Below are positions 33,665-45,296 of a stretch of DNA of 64,000 nt, in pieces. The notes beneath the pieces are model-generated. The model was not told the DNA's origin. It did no database searches and worked only from the letters and a program-made list of their open reading frames with translations. Source of the stretch: Sapria himalayana (taxonomy: Eukaryota; Streptophyta; Magnoliopsida; Malpighiales; Rafflesiaceae); the NCBI GenBank assembly GCA_029783825.1, contig JAREIK010000801.1, forward strand, positions 9,436,891 to 9,500,890, given 5' to 3'. The position numbers and the translations under genes are program-made. Each line of letters opens with the position of its first letter. The stretch's first letter is position 1.

Positions 33665-36609
33665 GGTTACTTGCAAGACTTATTGTAATAAGTTTAAAAT
33701 AAAGCAGAAGAAACTAAATATTATATTACTCAGTTAATGAGGTATGTACCCCTAGTTCAACTCAATTAGGCTCTCTTTTTGAAGATGTATGTTTTTTAAA
33801 GTGAAGATTTCTTTGAGCCTTGCACTTAGAAAAAAAATTTTTGTTGCCAACCAATGATGCATTCTATGTTAAGAAGGAAAAAACTTACATATTAACAATG
33901 TCTTTAAGATCATCTGAAGGTTGATGATGCAAGGAATCAAGGTAATAGGCGATCAAAGACCTTATTTCAAGTACCATCATTACCCAATGACAACTACAAA
34001 ATTAACATTAGTTTATCAACATAACATTTATAATTTGATAAATATGCATACTTATAATCTTACTTATGTTAAATAACTTACACTGGGTTATATGGAATAA
34101 AAACAAAATCTGCATTATTTTCATTCATCAACCAATTAGCTATAACCCTTGACCTATTTTTCTTGCTTGCTTCTCCCAATCCAGCTTTGGAAACCAAGGT
34201 CGGATTTACAAAAATAAAGCGCTCTACCTCTTTTGCATCAGCCATAATTGTATGCAAGTGCCTGATTTAATTTCACATAATATTTAAAAGTTTTAATATT
34301 TTAATTTAACTAATATTTAATACAATTTTCATAGTGAAAAATTAAAGCATAAATAAGATAGTTAAAATATATGAAAAACATATTAAATGTTTATCTTACG
34401 ATATATAAAACATAAGACAATTAGATGACACCTCTATTGATGATATTATGATATCCATATCTTCTTTCATGAGGAAGGTCTTAAATGACCGTCCAAAAAC
34501 CTCCTGCATGATTTCTACTGCATGTACGATCTCATCATTTAACATACGCCCAATAATGTAGCAAAGTTCTTGATATCTACATGATTCTCCTCATTTAAAC
34601 TCAATGTTCTCTCTCTAGTACTCTATTTCTTAAATATCTTTGAATCCTATCAAACATAAAATATCATTGTTTAAATAAGAATTGTCCTAGATAAAATTGT
34701 TTTATTATTATTAGTAAGAAATTTTTTATTTAAAAAAAACACATACCTGGATCCGAAGAGTAGCAGGAATGACAAATTTGGCAGATCATAAAATTTGATG
34801 CCCAATAGCATCTCCAATAGTGGTAATTTGGCTTGGAATAGGTACAGAAAGTAATGCATTTGGATCATAAAAAACATCCACGGCAACAAGGAAGTTAGCA
34901 CCACGTTCAAGTACCATAGTTCCAGTTGCAACAACATTTTCTTTTACCCCTATGGCCAATTGACAATTCCTTTCCGGTAAAATGAAACTTTATTGTTTAG
35001 TCATATGCAATCATCTAAAGTTGATAATTTCCAAGTAGAAAAGAATTAGTTAGACAAAATTGAGTTATCTTAACTTAATGAGCTTATTAATATAAGTTAT
35101 CATGCTAACTTATATTGTATCATTACTTCTATATTTTCATATCAACTAGGTAAGTTGATATGAAAATTGAGTTTGTGTTACCACATTTATATTAATGAAC
35201 ATAATATAAAATACAACTTACCTTTTTTGCTTCTAGCATTGGTGGAGTGTGGTCTTCTACTCGACGTTTTGGTTGCTCGACAATTTTAGAAAGGACACTA
35301 TGTTTTTGAAGCATGTTAGAGCTACCAACATCAGATTGAGGTGCGGTGGGTACCATCTGAGAGAGTTGGAATAAAATATTTGCCTCAAACTTTGATTGTC
35401 GCTCTTATGATTCTTTCATAAATTCCCGCAAAGCACTATCTGCCATAGAATGAAAATAATGTCGTGGAGTATAATGCTTCCCTTTAGCTCGTACTCGACC
35501 ACTATATTCTGGAGTTCCCAATGCTTCTGTAAGTATGTCATTTCCATTGAAACTCAAACTGCTTTCTTGTGACTGTTGCAACATCATATCCTGATACACA
35601 ATTATATTATAAAATTAAATGTCATATTGGTTAATATAAATAAGTTTTTAACATAAATGAAATATTTTTTCCATAACTTATACTTACAACCTTCTCCACT
35701 GCTGGAATGACCTCTTCATCATACGGGCCATCTTTTTTAACCATCACTTTCTTCCAAAATACACTTCTATCAATGACTCTAGTAAAGTCGGTTTCTACTG
35801 ACTTTTACAATATTACAATGTAATATAATGAGTCTGTAGGCAAATTCAACATAAAATAAAAAGTAAAGTAACAACATCTTTAACTTACCATCTCCGCCTC
35901 AAGACCATCATATCCCTTCCTACTAAGATGATGATTATAAATATGTTTTTTCCTTCTTTCCTTTTGAACTTCTCTAAGCTTCTACAATTTTTAATATATA
36001 TTAAGTAAAGAAAAATTGAGAAAATGCCATGAAAATAATTAGAAATTTACCTGAAATCTTTGAGTCAATCTTTCTTTTACAAAAATTGTCCAATCTTCAT
36101 CTTCAATAAAACTGTATTCAAATGGTGGTTTTTTAAGAAGCTCGAGTTGGTCTTTGAATGGAATGATATACTTTGCTGTCAACATGTTCTTGAAAGATCT
36201 AAAACACCTGCCAATTGTTTTCATACAGTTCTTTCTACTTTTACAATCCAATGTAAATGCAGCCTAAAAGTAATGAACATAGTTATTAGTTGTTAAAAAA
36301 ATATGCAAATAAAATTAGAAAACATTATAAATAGAAAAAAAAATACAAGTTTACCTCGATGGAGTCCCACAATTTATTCTTCAATTGCTTAGGTACATGG
36401 TGCCAAGTGCTATATCTAATTGGGATCATGGTACGTGCCAATACCCCTAAATAACTTGTGAGATGCACCGCAGCTTTTCCGACATAAACACCATCAACAT
36501 TATACTTAACTAAAAGTTTTATTCATTTGCTCATATTCTTGATAATCATTGGCTTTCTTGTTATCCCTCTACATCTATTTTTAGTAGCTTTATCTTGTTC
36601 CTTTTCCAT
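33329..36609 (-). pseudogene. Second CACTA-4 gene: transposon protein with C-terminal ULP1 (C48) protease domain
   Basis: Exons on the minus strand start at ATG 36609 (MEKEQDKATKNRCRG). They continue 36455-36360 (TSYLGVLARTMIPIRYSTW), 36251-36050 (SFKNMLTAKYIIPFKDQLE, DEDWTIFVKERLTQRFQ), 35985-35890 (KLREVQKERRKKHIYNHHL) and 35599-35405 (NDILTEALGTPEYSGRVRAK). Next are about 34925-34750 (VVATGTMVLERGANF, IGDAIGHQIL), 34570-34400 (EEVFGRSFKTF-like), and 34262-34090 (VERFIFVNPTLVSKAGL). The peptidase part follows: HWVMMVLEI with the catalytic His and AYYLDSLHHQP with the Asp (33995-33900), then CSRQQGSVECGYYVMRYM with the Cys codon at 33575-33573. It ends LNEV*SEWVMLVTQL near 33329. Such ULP1 fusions are known in plant transposons; the family cleaves SUMO or SUMO precursors. 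In-frame stops at several places make this copy a pseudogene. Confidence 0.8.
33626..33661. repeat. (TA)n microsatellite
   Basis: About 36 bp of TA repeats inside an intron of the ULP1-type gene, immediately upstream of the exon carrying the catalytic Cys. Confidence 0.95.
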
Positions 36610-36902
36610 ACCTATCATTAAAATAATAATAATGTTTAAAAAAAAGTACAAAGATATAAAAAAATATTTAAAGGGAAAAAATTAACTAATTAAAGGCATT
36701 ACCTAATCAGATGTTTTTCATAAAACATAATAATGTCAATTTTTAGACTATTCTCAACCTTTCATTAACAAAAATTGAAAGAATAACATTCATCTAATAA
36801 CAGAGACGAATAAATTAACTAGTCAGCATTCAATTAAAAAACAAAAAACTTTAGAAACGTATTAGTTCACAAAGTCATAAAAAAGATAAAAATTGGATAC
36901 AT

Positions 36903-39037
36903 TTATGATTTGTTCTCGACCCAAATTCCCTCGCAATCATCCCAATTACAAATTTTATCAGATTCATCCAATGCATCAAATAATTCAACTAGTGGCAAAG
37001 AAGATATGACTGGATTGTGTTCAATAGAAATGTCCATGGGATCATCATCATTTTCTCTTTCTATGAAGTCTTATTGAGGAGTTGACAAAACAATTGACTG
37101 TCTTAGATTAAGCTAATCTTGTACATAGAAGACTTTCTTAGCCTGGGAGGCTAATATGAATGGATTTGACTTATGAGCCAATCTGCTAAAGTTAACTAAG
37201 GTAAACCCAAGATCATCGACCCTAATTCCATTATTATTATCAACCCAATCACACTTGAAGACTGTAATTCTAAACATAGTATAATCAAGGTCCCAAATCT
37301 CTATAATAACCCCATAGAAACAAAGTTCCCCGAAAATAGGATTTTTATCCTTAGCACTAGCAATTTACATTGTCGTTGATACAATACTAACTCCGCTATT
37401 TTGGGTAGCTAGTAAATCATCATGCTCCTTGGTGTTATATTGACATCCATTAATGATATAACCATTATACTTCATCACATAAAGGCTTGGACCATCAGCT
37501 ATCCATTTAAGGGTTTCAGATACAGGCTCATTATTTCTCAATGCAACTTCAACCTACAGAAATAAGATACAAATATAATTTAAATGGTAACCAATAATGA
37601 AAACGAAAAGGAAAATTTAATAAACCATTGTAGTACCTTTTTTCGTAACCAAAAGGTAAAAGTACGAGCATGCTCATCCTGTAACCACTTTTGCCTTTTT
37701 GATTGACGTGGATGTTTCGCTTTTAGCCATTGCATGTGCTCTCTATGAGGTCATGTATAAAAATTAAATAATTAGAATAATATATAATACGTACAACTAC
37801 TAAAGAAACAAAAAAATAGTGGTGCTTACTCAATATAAGGTTGGACAATTGATGTATTTTCCAACACATAATGATGTGCTTGTAACCATAAACTGGAATC
37901 GGCCTTCATAGTAAGACCTCCAAATATTGGTGCCCCGACTGTGTGGTCAATGTTTGAACTACTAGGAATTCCATTTGTTTCCACATTTGATAAGTACTCT
38001 GTACAAAACTCGATACCTTCTTCTGCAATATAGCATTCAGCAATACAACCTTCAGGTCTAGTATGATTTCGTACATAGTCTTTTAACACTTTCATAAACT
38101 GTTCAAATGGGTACATCCACCTAAAGTAAACTGGTCTACAAAGTCTCACTTCTCTTACAAGATGCACAGTAAGATGCACCATGATATCAAAGAAAGAAGG
38201 TGGAAAGTATTTTTCAAACAAGCATAATGTCACCGCTATCTCATTTTATAACTCATCTAATGAAGAAACATCAATGACTTTAATACAGAGAGCATTGAAA
38301 AAATAAACTCAATCTACAAATGACATTCCTCACATGCTTGGGCAAGATAGAATGTAACAAAACCGGCAAAAATTGTTGCATTAATGCATGATAGTCATGG
38401 GATTTTAAGCCATTAAGTTCAAAGTCTTCAATTGACACGAGGTTTCGAAGGTTCGAACTATATCCATATGGAACATTCAATTGTGAAAGTGTTTGGCAAA
38501 ACACCTTCTTTTCTTTTGTAGAAAGTGTATAACATCCAGGATGGAGATATGTTCTCTTCGAATCAAACATTGGTGCCAATTCGCTCCTTAAGCCCATATC
38601 TACAAGATCCAAGCGAGTGATAAGGCAATCCTTTGTCTTACCTGTACTGTTGAGTAAGGTACCAATAATGCTTTCACAAATATTTTTCTCAATATGCATT
38701 ACATCCAAATTATGACGAACATGAAGATATTTCCAATAATCAAGATCAAAGAAAATTGACTTCTTTTTCCAACAAGTTGTATTGTTGATTTCAGATTTTC
38801 CCAGAATAACCCCTTTTCCCCCCAAGAATTACAAATTCCATTGATTTTTTTTAATATTTCCTTGCTAGTCAAAATTTGTGGAGGTGACCCGAACTCTTGT
38901 TTTCCATCAAATACTTTCTTTTGTTTCCTATAAGGATGGTTTCTTGGAAGAAATCGTCTATGTCCAGTATAGGAGTTCTTTTTTCCATGCTTTAACCTAC
39001 AAGAATATGTTTCTTCTCCACATATTGGACAACCATA
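36903..39037 (-). pseudogene. TNP2-like transposase of CACTA-4, 5'-truncated
   Basis: Coding similarity begins abruptly near 39037 with CPICGEETYSCRLKHGKK, GHRRFLPRNHPYR and KVFDGKQEFGSPPQ, the middle of a TNP2 protein. The transposase-associated domain and first half are absent and subterminal DNA abuts directly. A long exon 38825-38280 has YLHVRHNLDVMHIEKNICES, FDSKRTYLHPGCYTLS and LKSHDYHALMQQFLPV. 38233-37826 is DUF4218-like (EKYFPPSFFDIMVHLTVHL, VYFRWMYPFEQFMK, ECYIAEEGIEFC). After introns come HMQWLKAKHPRQSKRQKWL (37740-37680) and DUF4216 (ADGPSLYVMKYNGYIINGCQY, VFKCDWVDNNNGIRVDDLG), ending DDCEGIWVENKS at the stop 36905-36903. Stops are few (for example TM*IAS, QD*LNL), so this copy is younger than CACTA-2 and CACTA-3. 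Confidence 0.85.
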
Positions 39038-39341
39038 ATATCCTTAACTTTGCATCCTGACATGTTTCCATATGCAAAAAATCATTTATTGTCCATAAAA
39101 GAATGACTCTTAATGTTAATAATGACATTTTATAAAAGCGTCAAGATATAAAGCATCATTAATTTTAAGTTTTGTTAAATTAACAATGACACTTCTAGTA
39201 ACTGTCATAAAAACAATATACATTGTCGAAATAATGATGCTTTTATAAAAGTGTCATTAAATGTCTAATTACAAATAATGACATTTTCTGAAAGCATCAA
39301 GGAATAAAACGTCATTAATTTGCTGTTTTGTAGTAGTGAAG

Positions 39342-39600
39342 GTAATTTTTTCTCTATAATACATAGTCATGAAGGCAAAGAATATCATGACTATGAAAAT
39401 TATTCTCTAGAGCACATCGTCACGATGGCAAAAATATAGTGTATGAGGTAATTCATCTCTGAAACACAAAGTTATGGTAATAAAAAAATATCATGAATAA
39501 GAAATTTACTTTCTTGAACACATAGTCATGACAATAAAAAATATCACGATTAGAAAATTTCTTCTCTTGAACACATAGTCATGGAAAAAAGTGTTATATG
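39342..39600 (+). repeat. Tandem repeat, period about 53-60 bp, ~5 units
   Basis: Degenerate units resemble TTCTCTTGAACACATAGTCATGACAATAAAAAATATCACGATT and so on, beginning near 39353, 39410, 39466, 39522 and 39574. The key words CACATAGTCATG and AATATCATGA recur in each. Another unit lies at 31712-31756 before CACTA-4. Confidence 0.75.
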
Positions 39601-40200
39601 ATTAAAAATTATTTGGTTTTATGTGCTTTTTTCTTTGTAATGAATATGGCATATCATTGGAAAAATATGATGATTTATTATTATGGTTGAAATTCTTTTT
39701 TAGAGAAAATGTGGCCATGATGTAGAAATAATATCATAACCAAAATTATATTTTAGAGCTAATTCAATTGTAACTCCAAGATAATGTCTGAGTCATGAAG
39801 AATATATTATCAGTGAAAGATTATGACAATTAGGTAGTAGAGTTACAATGTGAAAATATTACTATGACTTCTCAACAAGCATGTACTAGTATAATTAAGT
39901 CATAGCATTGAAAATGTCATGACTTTTCTTTGTTATTCTACCTTGTATCTCAGCTTTCCACTAAGTCCACCAGTTATATTCATTTTAGATTTAATTTCAC
40001 TATTATACATTAAAATTCATAAAAATCATAATTTAGTGAATTTTTTTTTCATTTAAAGCTCAAATTCAATACAATTATATTATGAAAGTAATATAACAAA
40101 AATTTTAAAAAGTCAGTATTTTGAGTGTCCAATAATTATTTATTATGCAACTAAGATGGAGGCCTTACTTATTGTGACCCTGGAGTTCCGAGGACCATAT
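39601..40200. other. No gene seen
   Basis: AT-rich, with further scattered GTCATGA words (39790, 39920) like those at 29.1-29.4 kb. Probably part of the same old repeat or retrotransposon landscape into which CACTA-4 inserted. Confidence 0.45.
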
Positions 40201-40219
40201 ATAGGCCAAGGCATAGTAT

Positions 40220-40250
40220 GGGTTGGGTTTGGGGGAGAGAGGGTGGGGGG
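40220..40250 (+). other. G-quadruplex candidate
   Basis: GGGTTGGGTTTGGGGGAGAG then AGGGTGGGGGG: five G runs of at least three with loops of 1-5 bases in an otherwise AT-rich area, followed immediately by a (TA)n tract. Confidence 0.8.
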
Positions 40251-40357
40251 ACATATATATATATATATATATCTACTTGTATGTGTGTAGATATATACTT
40301 AATTATATACATATATATTTTGAAACAATAAATGTTTATATATATTTGTATGTTTAT

Positions 40358-40383
40358 CTAAACCCTAAACCCTAAACCCTAAA
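40358..40383 (+). repeat. Interstitial telomere-type repeat (CCCTAAA)3
   Basis: Three perfect units of the plant telomere heptamer in the CTAAACC phase, flanked by AT-rich DNA. Short interstitial telomeric tracts are common in plant genomes and can mark repair events. Confidence 0.85.
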
Positions 40384-40639
40384 TATTTGAAATAGAAAAC
40401 TCTAAAATAATAATATAATAAACTAGACAATAAAATAAAATACAAGCTAATAACACTTAGAATTGATGACAATCATAAATGAGGATAAATCCTATTCACA
40501 CAAAAGAACTATAAATCTTTTTTGGATTTCTAATGTTGATAAGGTAAATTTATCATATCCACAATTGACCTTACATTTTCTCACTTCAATTTTAATTTTC
40601 ATTTATTACTTATGTTTCTACTAGCCCAATAAAAAAATT

Positions 40640-41281
40640 GATACCATATAAACTTGTCCCTCTTTAGTGGCTTTGATAGTACATCAACTAGGTTATCATC
40701 CTTATGATTTTTTTGTATATTCATACTTTTCTCATACAAACTGATATTTTACTCAAATGTATTTAGTTTTCAAGTCAAATATTAGATTATTTAATAAGTG
40801 TAGAATGCTTTGACTATGATAAAATAAAGTAATTTTCTTTTATTTATATCAAAGCTTTTCCAACAACATTTGAAACCATATTACTTTTTTTCTAGCTTGT
40901 TTATCTATAACATATTTTTATTTGACATAATAAGCTATTTCTTTGAAACTTAACTTTTAGCTCCTTTAGCAAGAGTAAACACATAGCCAGTGGTAGAATG
41001 TCTATTGTCAATATCTCGGACAAAATCTAAATAAACGTAGTCTATGATAATAAGATGTGAACCATCATTATATATCATAGCATTTGAGGTATTCTTTACA
41101 TATTTTAAAATCTTTTCTATTATACACCAATATTCTATACTAAAATTCATCATGTACGAACTAATAACTCTCACTAAATGTATAATATATGATTTTGTAC
41201 AAATCATCGCAAATATTAAACTTCTAATAGCTATTACATATGGTACTCAATATATTTATATCATATATATTGAGTACCATA
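40640..41281 (-). pseudogene. Ty1/copia relic, downstream part (RT end and RNase H)
   Basis: On the minus strand: VPYVIAIRSLIFAMICTKS (41255-41190), RVISSYMMNFSIEYW, KILKYVKNTSNAMIY and DIDNRHSTTGYVFTLAKGA, then after frame breaks IQKNHKDDNLVDVLSKPLKRDKF near 40650-40740. These are the copia RT C-terminus and RNase H landmarks (compare VPYA..GSLMYAM, RRS.TGYVF, TDDNPAD.LTKP). The upstream part of the same gene lies beyond CACTA-5 at 58756-58985. Stops throughout. Confidence 0.85.
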
Positions 41282-41282
41282 T
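41238..41282. repeat. Perfect 18-bp inverted repeat (hairpin)
   Basis: ATATGGTACTCAATATAT at 41238-41255 and its exact complement at 41265-41282, with a 9-base loop. The left arm belongs to the copia RT (it encodes part of VPY). The right arm abuts the CACTA-5 terminus. Confidence 0.85.
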
Positions 41283-42020
41283 ACTAGAAAAAAATTTCCT
41301 AGTTATTTTAAGAAATTCCATCACTAAAATATAATAGCGACGGATTTGCGATGGATTTACGATGGAAGTAATCCCAAGCTAAAGTACTTGTCACAAAAAA
41401 TCAATGAGAAAAATTTTTCCCTAGCAATTTTTTCAACGACGAAAATTTTCAAGCTAATTATATATTTTCTCTTGCTAATTTTGATCATAATATAGAAAAG
41501 CAATTAATATTTTTTGACTAAATATCTACGAAAAATTCCCTAGTTAAATTAGTTAGGAAAAATTTCGTTGCTATTTTCATTCAATTGTAAGAAAATAACT
41601 ACAACAATAGCTAGGGATCATTCCATAGCTATTTTCACTATTTTAATTTTTTTTAAAAAAATTAGAATACATAATTTTAAATTTTTATATTAATAATGAA
41701 TAAAAACAAATACTAAAAACATTTTTTTTAACTAACCATAAGTCAAAGCAGTACAAAAATTAATTTGATACAATAGTGTCAATAGTACAAATAAAAAAAA
41801 TAACATAGATCTCTAATCATCTAAACCTAAATCATCATCCTCATAATTAACTGATGGATTTGTGGTAGGCTCTCCAACGTGGGTGCTTTGCTAGAACTTG
41901 GTGTCCCATCTATCGCATCAAGGCTACTAACTATGCCACCATATAGGTCATCTGTTGTTGCATTGCATTCTTTATTTATTTCATCTCATAATTCACTTCT
42001 TTTATTTGCTGTATTTCATC

Positions 42021-42320
42021 TAGGGGTGTCAAACGAGTTGGGTTAGGTTAAACGGTTACGGGTTAAACGGGTGACGGGTGAAAAACATGTAAACCCGTAC
42101 ACGACACGTTTAATAAACGGGTAAAAAATCAAAACACGAACACGAACCGTTTAATAAATGGGTAACACGACACGACTCATTTAACACGTCTAATTTTAAC
42201 GGGTCGGGTTGGGTCGGGTCGGGTTAACACGATAAACCACTCGTTTGACCTATTTACCTAATTACCACACGTTTGACCCATTTAACACGTTAAACCACCC
42301 GTTTAACCATTTACCTGTTT
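42021..42320. repeat. Left subterminal repeats of hAT-1
   Basis: Many copies of AAACGGGT, AATAAACGGGTAA, ACACGAC and GGGTCGGGTC in mixed orientation. Such subterminal repeats are transposase-binding regions in Ac-type elements; here this is inferred from position and repetition. The same words fill hAT-1N and the right end of hAT-1. Confidence 0.8.
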
Positions 42321-42713
42321 ATTTAAAAATGTTAACTTCATAAAACTAACAAACTAACACAAAAAATGTAATATTTAGAGACATCATTCATACCACACCA
42401 CTATATAATAAAGTACAAATTACAATCTAAATATTCAAATCCAAAGTATCCAAAATCCACCAACGACCATATTACAAATCATAAATACAATCCAAAATAA
42501 CAATCATATTATAAATTACAATCTCAAACAACTATAAATTCCATGATTCACAAAATTCCGTGAAAGATATCAAATCTCCATCTCCATGACAATGAGCAGG
42601 TTCAACAACCAAATTCCCATGCCCTGCATAAATTAAAATGAAGTATTATATAATATTAATAATTAAATAAATTAATAACTAAATCAATACCAAAAACTTG
42701 ACATTACCTCTCT

Positions 42714-44972
42714 TTAGTCATGATCAATGATAGATATAGAATTAGAACATTGAGCGGATATAACTTTATTAGACTTCATATTTTGATTGAAAACATCATC
42801 ATCTAATTCTCCTTCTGAATCATCATTAGAATCATCTACAACTAAGCACAATAAAACATAAATGAATCAATGATCATATGAATTAGAATAATGAGAAAAA
42901 TAATACTAGTAAACTGGAATCAAACTTACTGCTCTTCCCATGAATCCAATCTCTAGTACAAATCAAAGCTTGGACAGTTTCTGGCAAAAGTGAACTTCGA
43001 TACTTATTCAAAACTCTACCACCGGTACTAAATGCAGATTCAGATGCAACTGTAGAAATAGGAATTGCCATCACATCACAAACCAACTGAGACAATATAG
43101 GATGTCGAAACTGCTCTCCTTTCCAAAAAGTTAAAATATCCAACTCTTTTTTTCTTTCAAGCCTTTTTTCATTAAAATACAACTGCAACTCGGTCACTTG
43201 AGAAATAGGAGCATCTTCTTCTTCATGTTTTTCAAAATCCTACATTTTATACAAAGTCATTATTAATATACAATAAACTACCTTGATCACATTCAATTCA
43301 AACAAAATAAATTATATTTTACCTGAAAAAGGCTTTCGGAATCATCAAGACCATGAGTCTCGCTAACTTGTTTCTCACTACTTGAAGTAGCAAGAACATG
43401 TGACAAGTTGACAGAGTACAATTCAAAGAGCTCAAATAAAGTATCTTGAACACACTTGAATTCATAGGAATCACCTCCATAAAGTTTTGAATAAGCCCAA
43501 TCTACAAACTGAATTTTGTACCGAGGATCTAAGATGATAGCAATTGAAAGAATCACACTATACTTTGACCAATACTTGTCAAACTTGGCATGCATATGAC
43601 TTCCCATTATTCTCATAAAACTATCATTGTCTGTCAATACCTCCTTCAAAGTATGTTGAATTAGGAACACTTGAGGGAAGTATAAATTAACTGTGGGATA
43701 TGATGTACCAGAGAATAAGCAAGTAACTTTATGAAACACCCTCAACAAATTAGAAATATTTTCTACTTTGCTCCATTCTTCTTGGGAAGGACAATGTCTA
43801 TAATTAGAATCACTTAACTGTAAATGAATAAATGCATGACGATAAAAAAGTGCACTGTCAAGCATAACATAAGTTGAGTTCCACCTAGTTGGAACATCCC
43901 CTCGCAAACCTTTTTTACTCTCTAATGAAACTTGAGCAACACAATCCATGAACTTTTTTTTCCTTCCTGATGAGCCTTTAACATATTTGATGCTTTCTCG
44001 AATTTTTATCACTGATTCATCAATTTCTTTCAGTCCATCTTGGACTATCAAATTAAGAATATGTGCACAACACCGAACATGAAAGAACTCACCATCCCTC
44101 AAGAAAGCATTTTTAAGATTAAGTTGACTCTTCAACAACTCAACAAAACAATCATTACTAGAAGCATTATCCAAAGTCAAAGAAAATAATTTCCTTTCAA
44201 TTCCCCAATCAGTCAAAAATGTATAAATTTTCTCAGACAATGCAATACCAGTGTGGGGAGGGGGCATGAGACAAAAGTTCAAAATTTTTTTCTGCAACTT
44301 CCAATTTAGATCAACATAATGGGCTGTGAGAGAAACATATCCATCAATTGATATAGAAGTCCACAAATCAGATGTCAAACAAATTCTTCCAGGAAGGGAA
44401 CCCAACACAATTTTAAGTTTATCATTCTCTCTCTTGTAAATTTTTAACACATCTAATTTTGCAGTATTCCTAGAAGGCATCTTGATATTTTCATAAGCAT
44501 ACTTGAACATTGCTCTAATACCTTCATATTGGACAAATCAAAATGGTAAATCATGCTTAAGTATTGCCTCAACCACTAACTCACGAAACATTTCAGGATC
44601 AAATTTTGTGGATCGCATTAGCATAGATCCTTGACCTTGACTCAGAAGCAATTGTCCAATATCCCCATGGTTTTTTTTCACACATTTTTCCATGTGAGTA
44701 TGCATGTTACCAGTTCCATGACTAGACTCACATATATATTTGATACCACAAATATTACATGCAGCACGCTTCTTGCTGTCTGGATATTTTTCATTTAATT
44801 CTGTAAAGTAGTTCCATACTATTGAAGTCTTTTGTCGCTTACGATTAGATTTACCTTTTTCTGTAGTTGTACCAATTGATATCTGTGTTGCCGGAGTTTC
44901 AGCTACATTAGATTCATGCCCAACCTTATCTTCTTCATCAGAAATTATAATATTGTGATCGGAAGAATCCAT
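42714..44972 (-). CDS. hAT transposase (Ac/RICESLEEPER-type), 3 exons, one internal stop
   Basis: The model is complement(42714-42841, 42930-43239, 43323-44972): 695 codons, both introns GT..AG. The start ATG at 44972 follows a CAG acceptor, so a leader intron is likely. A BED zinc finger spans residues ~50-97 (C72, C75, H91, C97). The RNase H-like catalytic residues are visible: D202 in LTSDLW, D268 in LTLDN, and E617 in VASESAF. RCCAHILNLIVQDGL and PTRWNSTYVML lie between. The dimerisation region is at ~595-640 (HPILSQLVCDVMAIP, GRVLNKYRSSLLP). The protein would cut and paste elements with matching ends in the nucleus. A single TGA at codon 145 (44540-44538) interrupts the frame between LPF and FVQYEGIRAMF, a conserved stretch. 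Everything else is open, so inactivation is recent or readthrough would be needed. The 44973-45880 stretch upstream shows no other gene. Confidence 0.9.
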
Positions 44973-45296
44973 CTGTTTAAGACAAAAAAAAATACAATTA
45001 AATAGAATCCATTTGTTCAATACACATATATTTGTTCGTAAATATGATGTTCATATATCCTAAATTATAGTGTCAACTACTTTTCGCATCTTTGGGTGAT
45101 ACTATTAAATTTTAGGCCTACATTGGCAATAGATTTATTATGGTCACATTGAGAACTTCTCATGTCAAAATCAAATTTCTACATCCATGATTTTCTTCTT
45201 AAAGCACAATTATGAAAATACATATATATCTATTCATAACAAAATCAAATGTCTTCTTATAAGAACCTAGGACTATCTATTGTCAAAAAAGACACT

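Larger units (their letters stand above)
31757..39338 (-). mobile_element. CACTA-4: CACTA element carrying TNP2 and a ULP1-type gene
   Basis: The left terminus CACTACTACAAAAACCATAA is at 31757; the right terminus ends GTTTTGTAGTAGTG at 39338. The target duplication AAG is at 31754-31756 and 39339-39341. Subterminal motifs AATGACRYTTT and AAGCRTCAAGG lie in both ends (31785-31960 and 39100-39320). Genes are on the minus strand: a TNP2-like transposase lacking its N-terminal part, then a second gene whose C-terminal domain is a ULP1-like cysteine peptidase. 31970-33328 has no gene and would be the 3' non-coding end. The copy is defective: internal stops and 5' deletion. Confidence 0.9.

Noticed and set aside
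34671..34937. 88-codon minus-strand frame rich in Leu/Phe
   Set aside because: Out of phase. The adjacent frame gives VVATGTMVLERGANF and IGDAIGHQIL, which fits the CACTA second protein.
36060..36296. Plus-strand 78-codon frame
   Set aside because: Antisense to a real exon of the CACTA-4 second gene (SFKNMLTAKYIIPFKDQLE).
39353..39600. Possible CRISPR-like array
   Set aside because: Units are imperfect, of variable length and without distinct spacers; a eukaryotic minisatellite.
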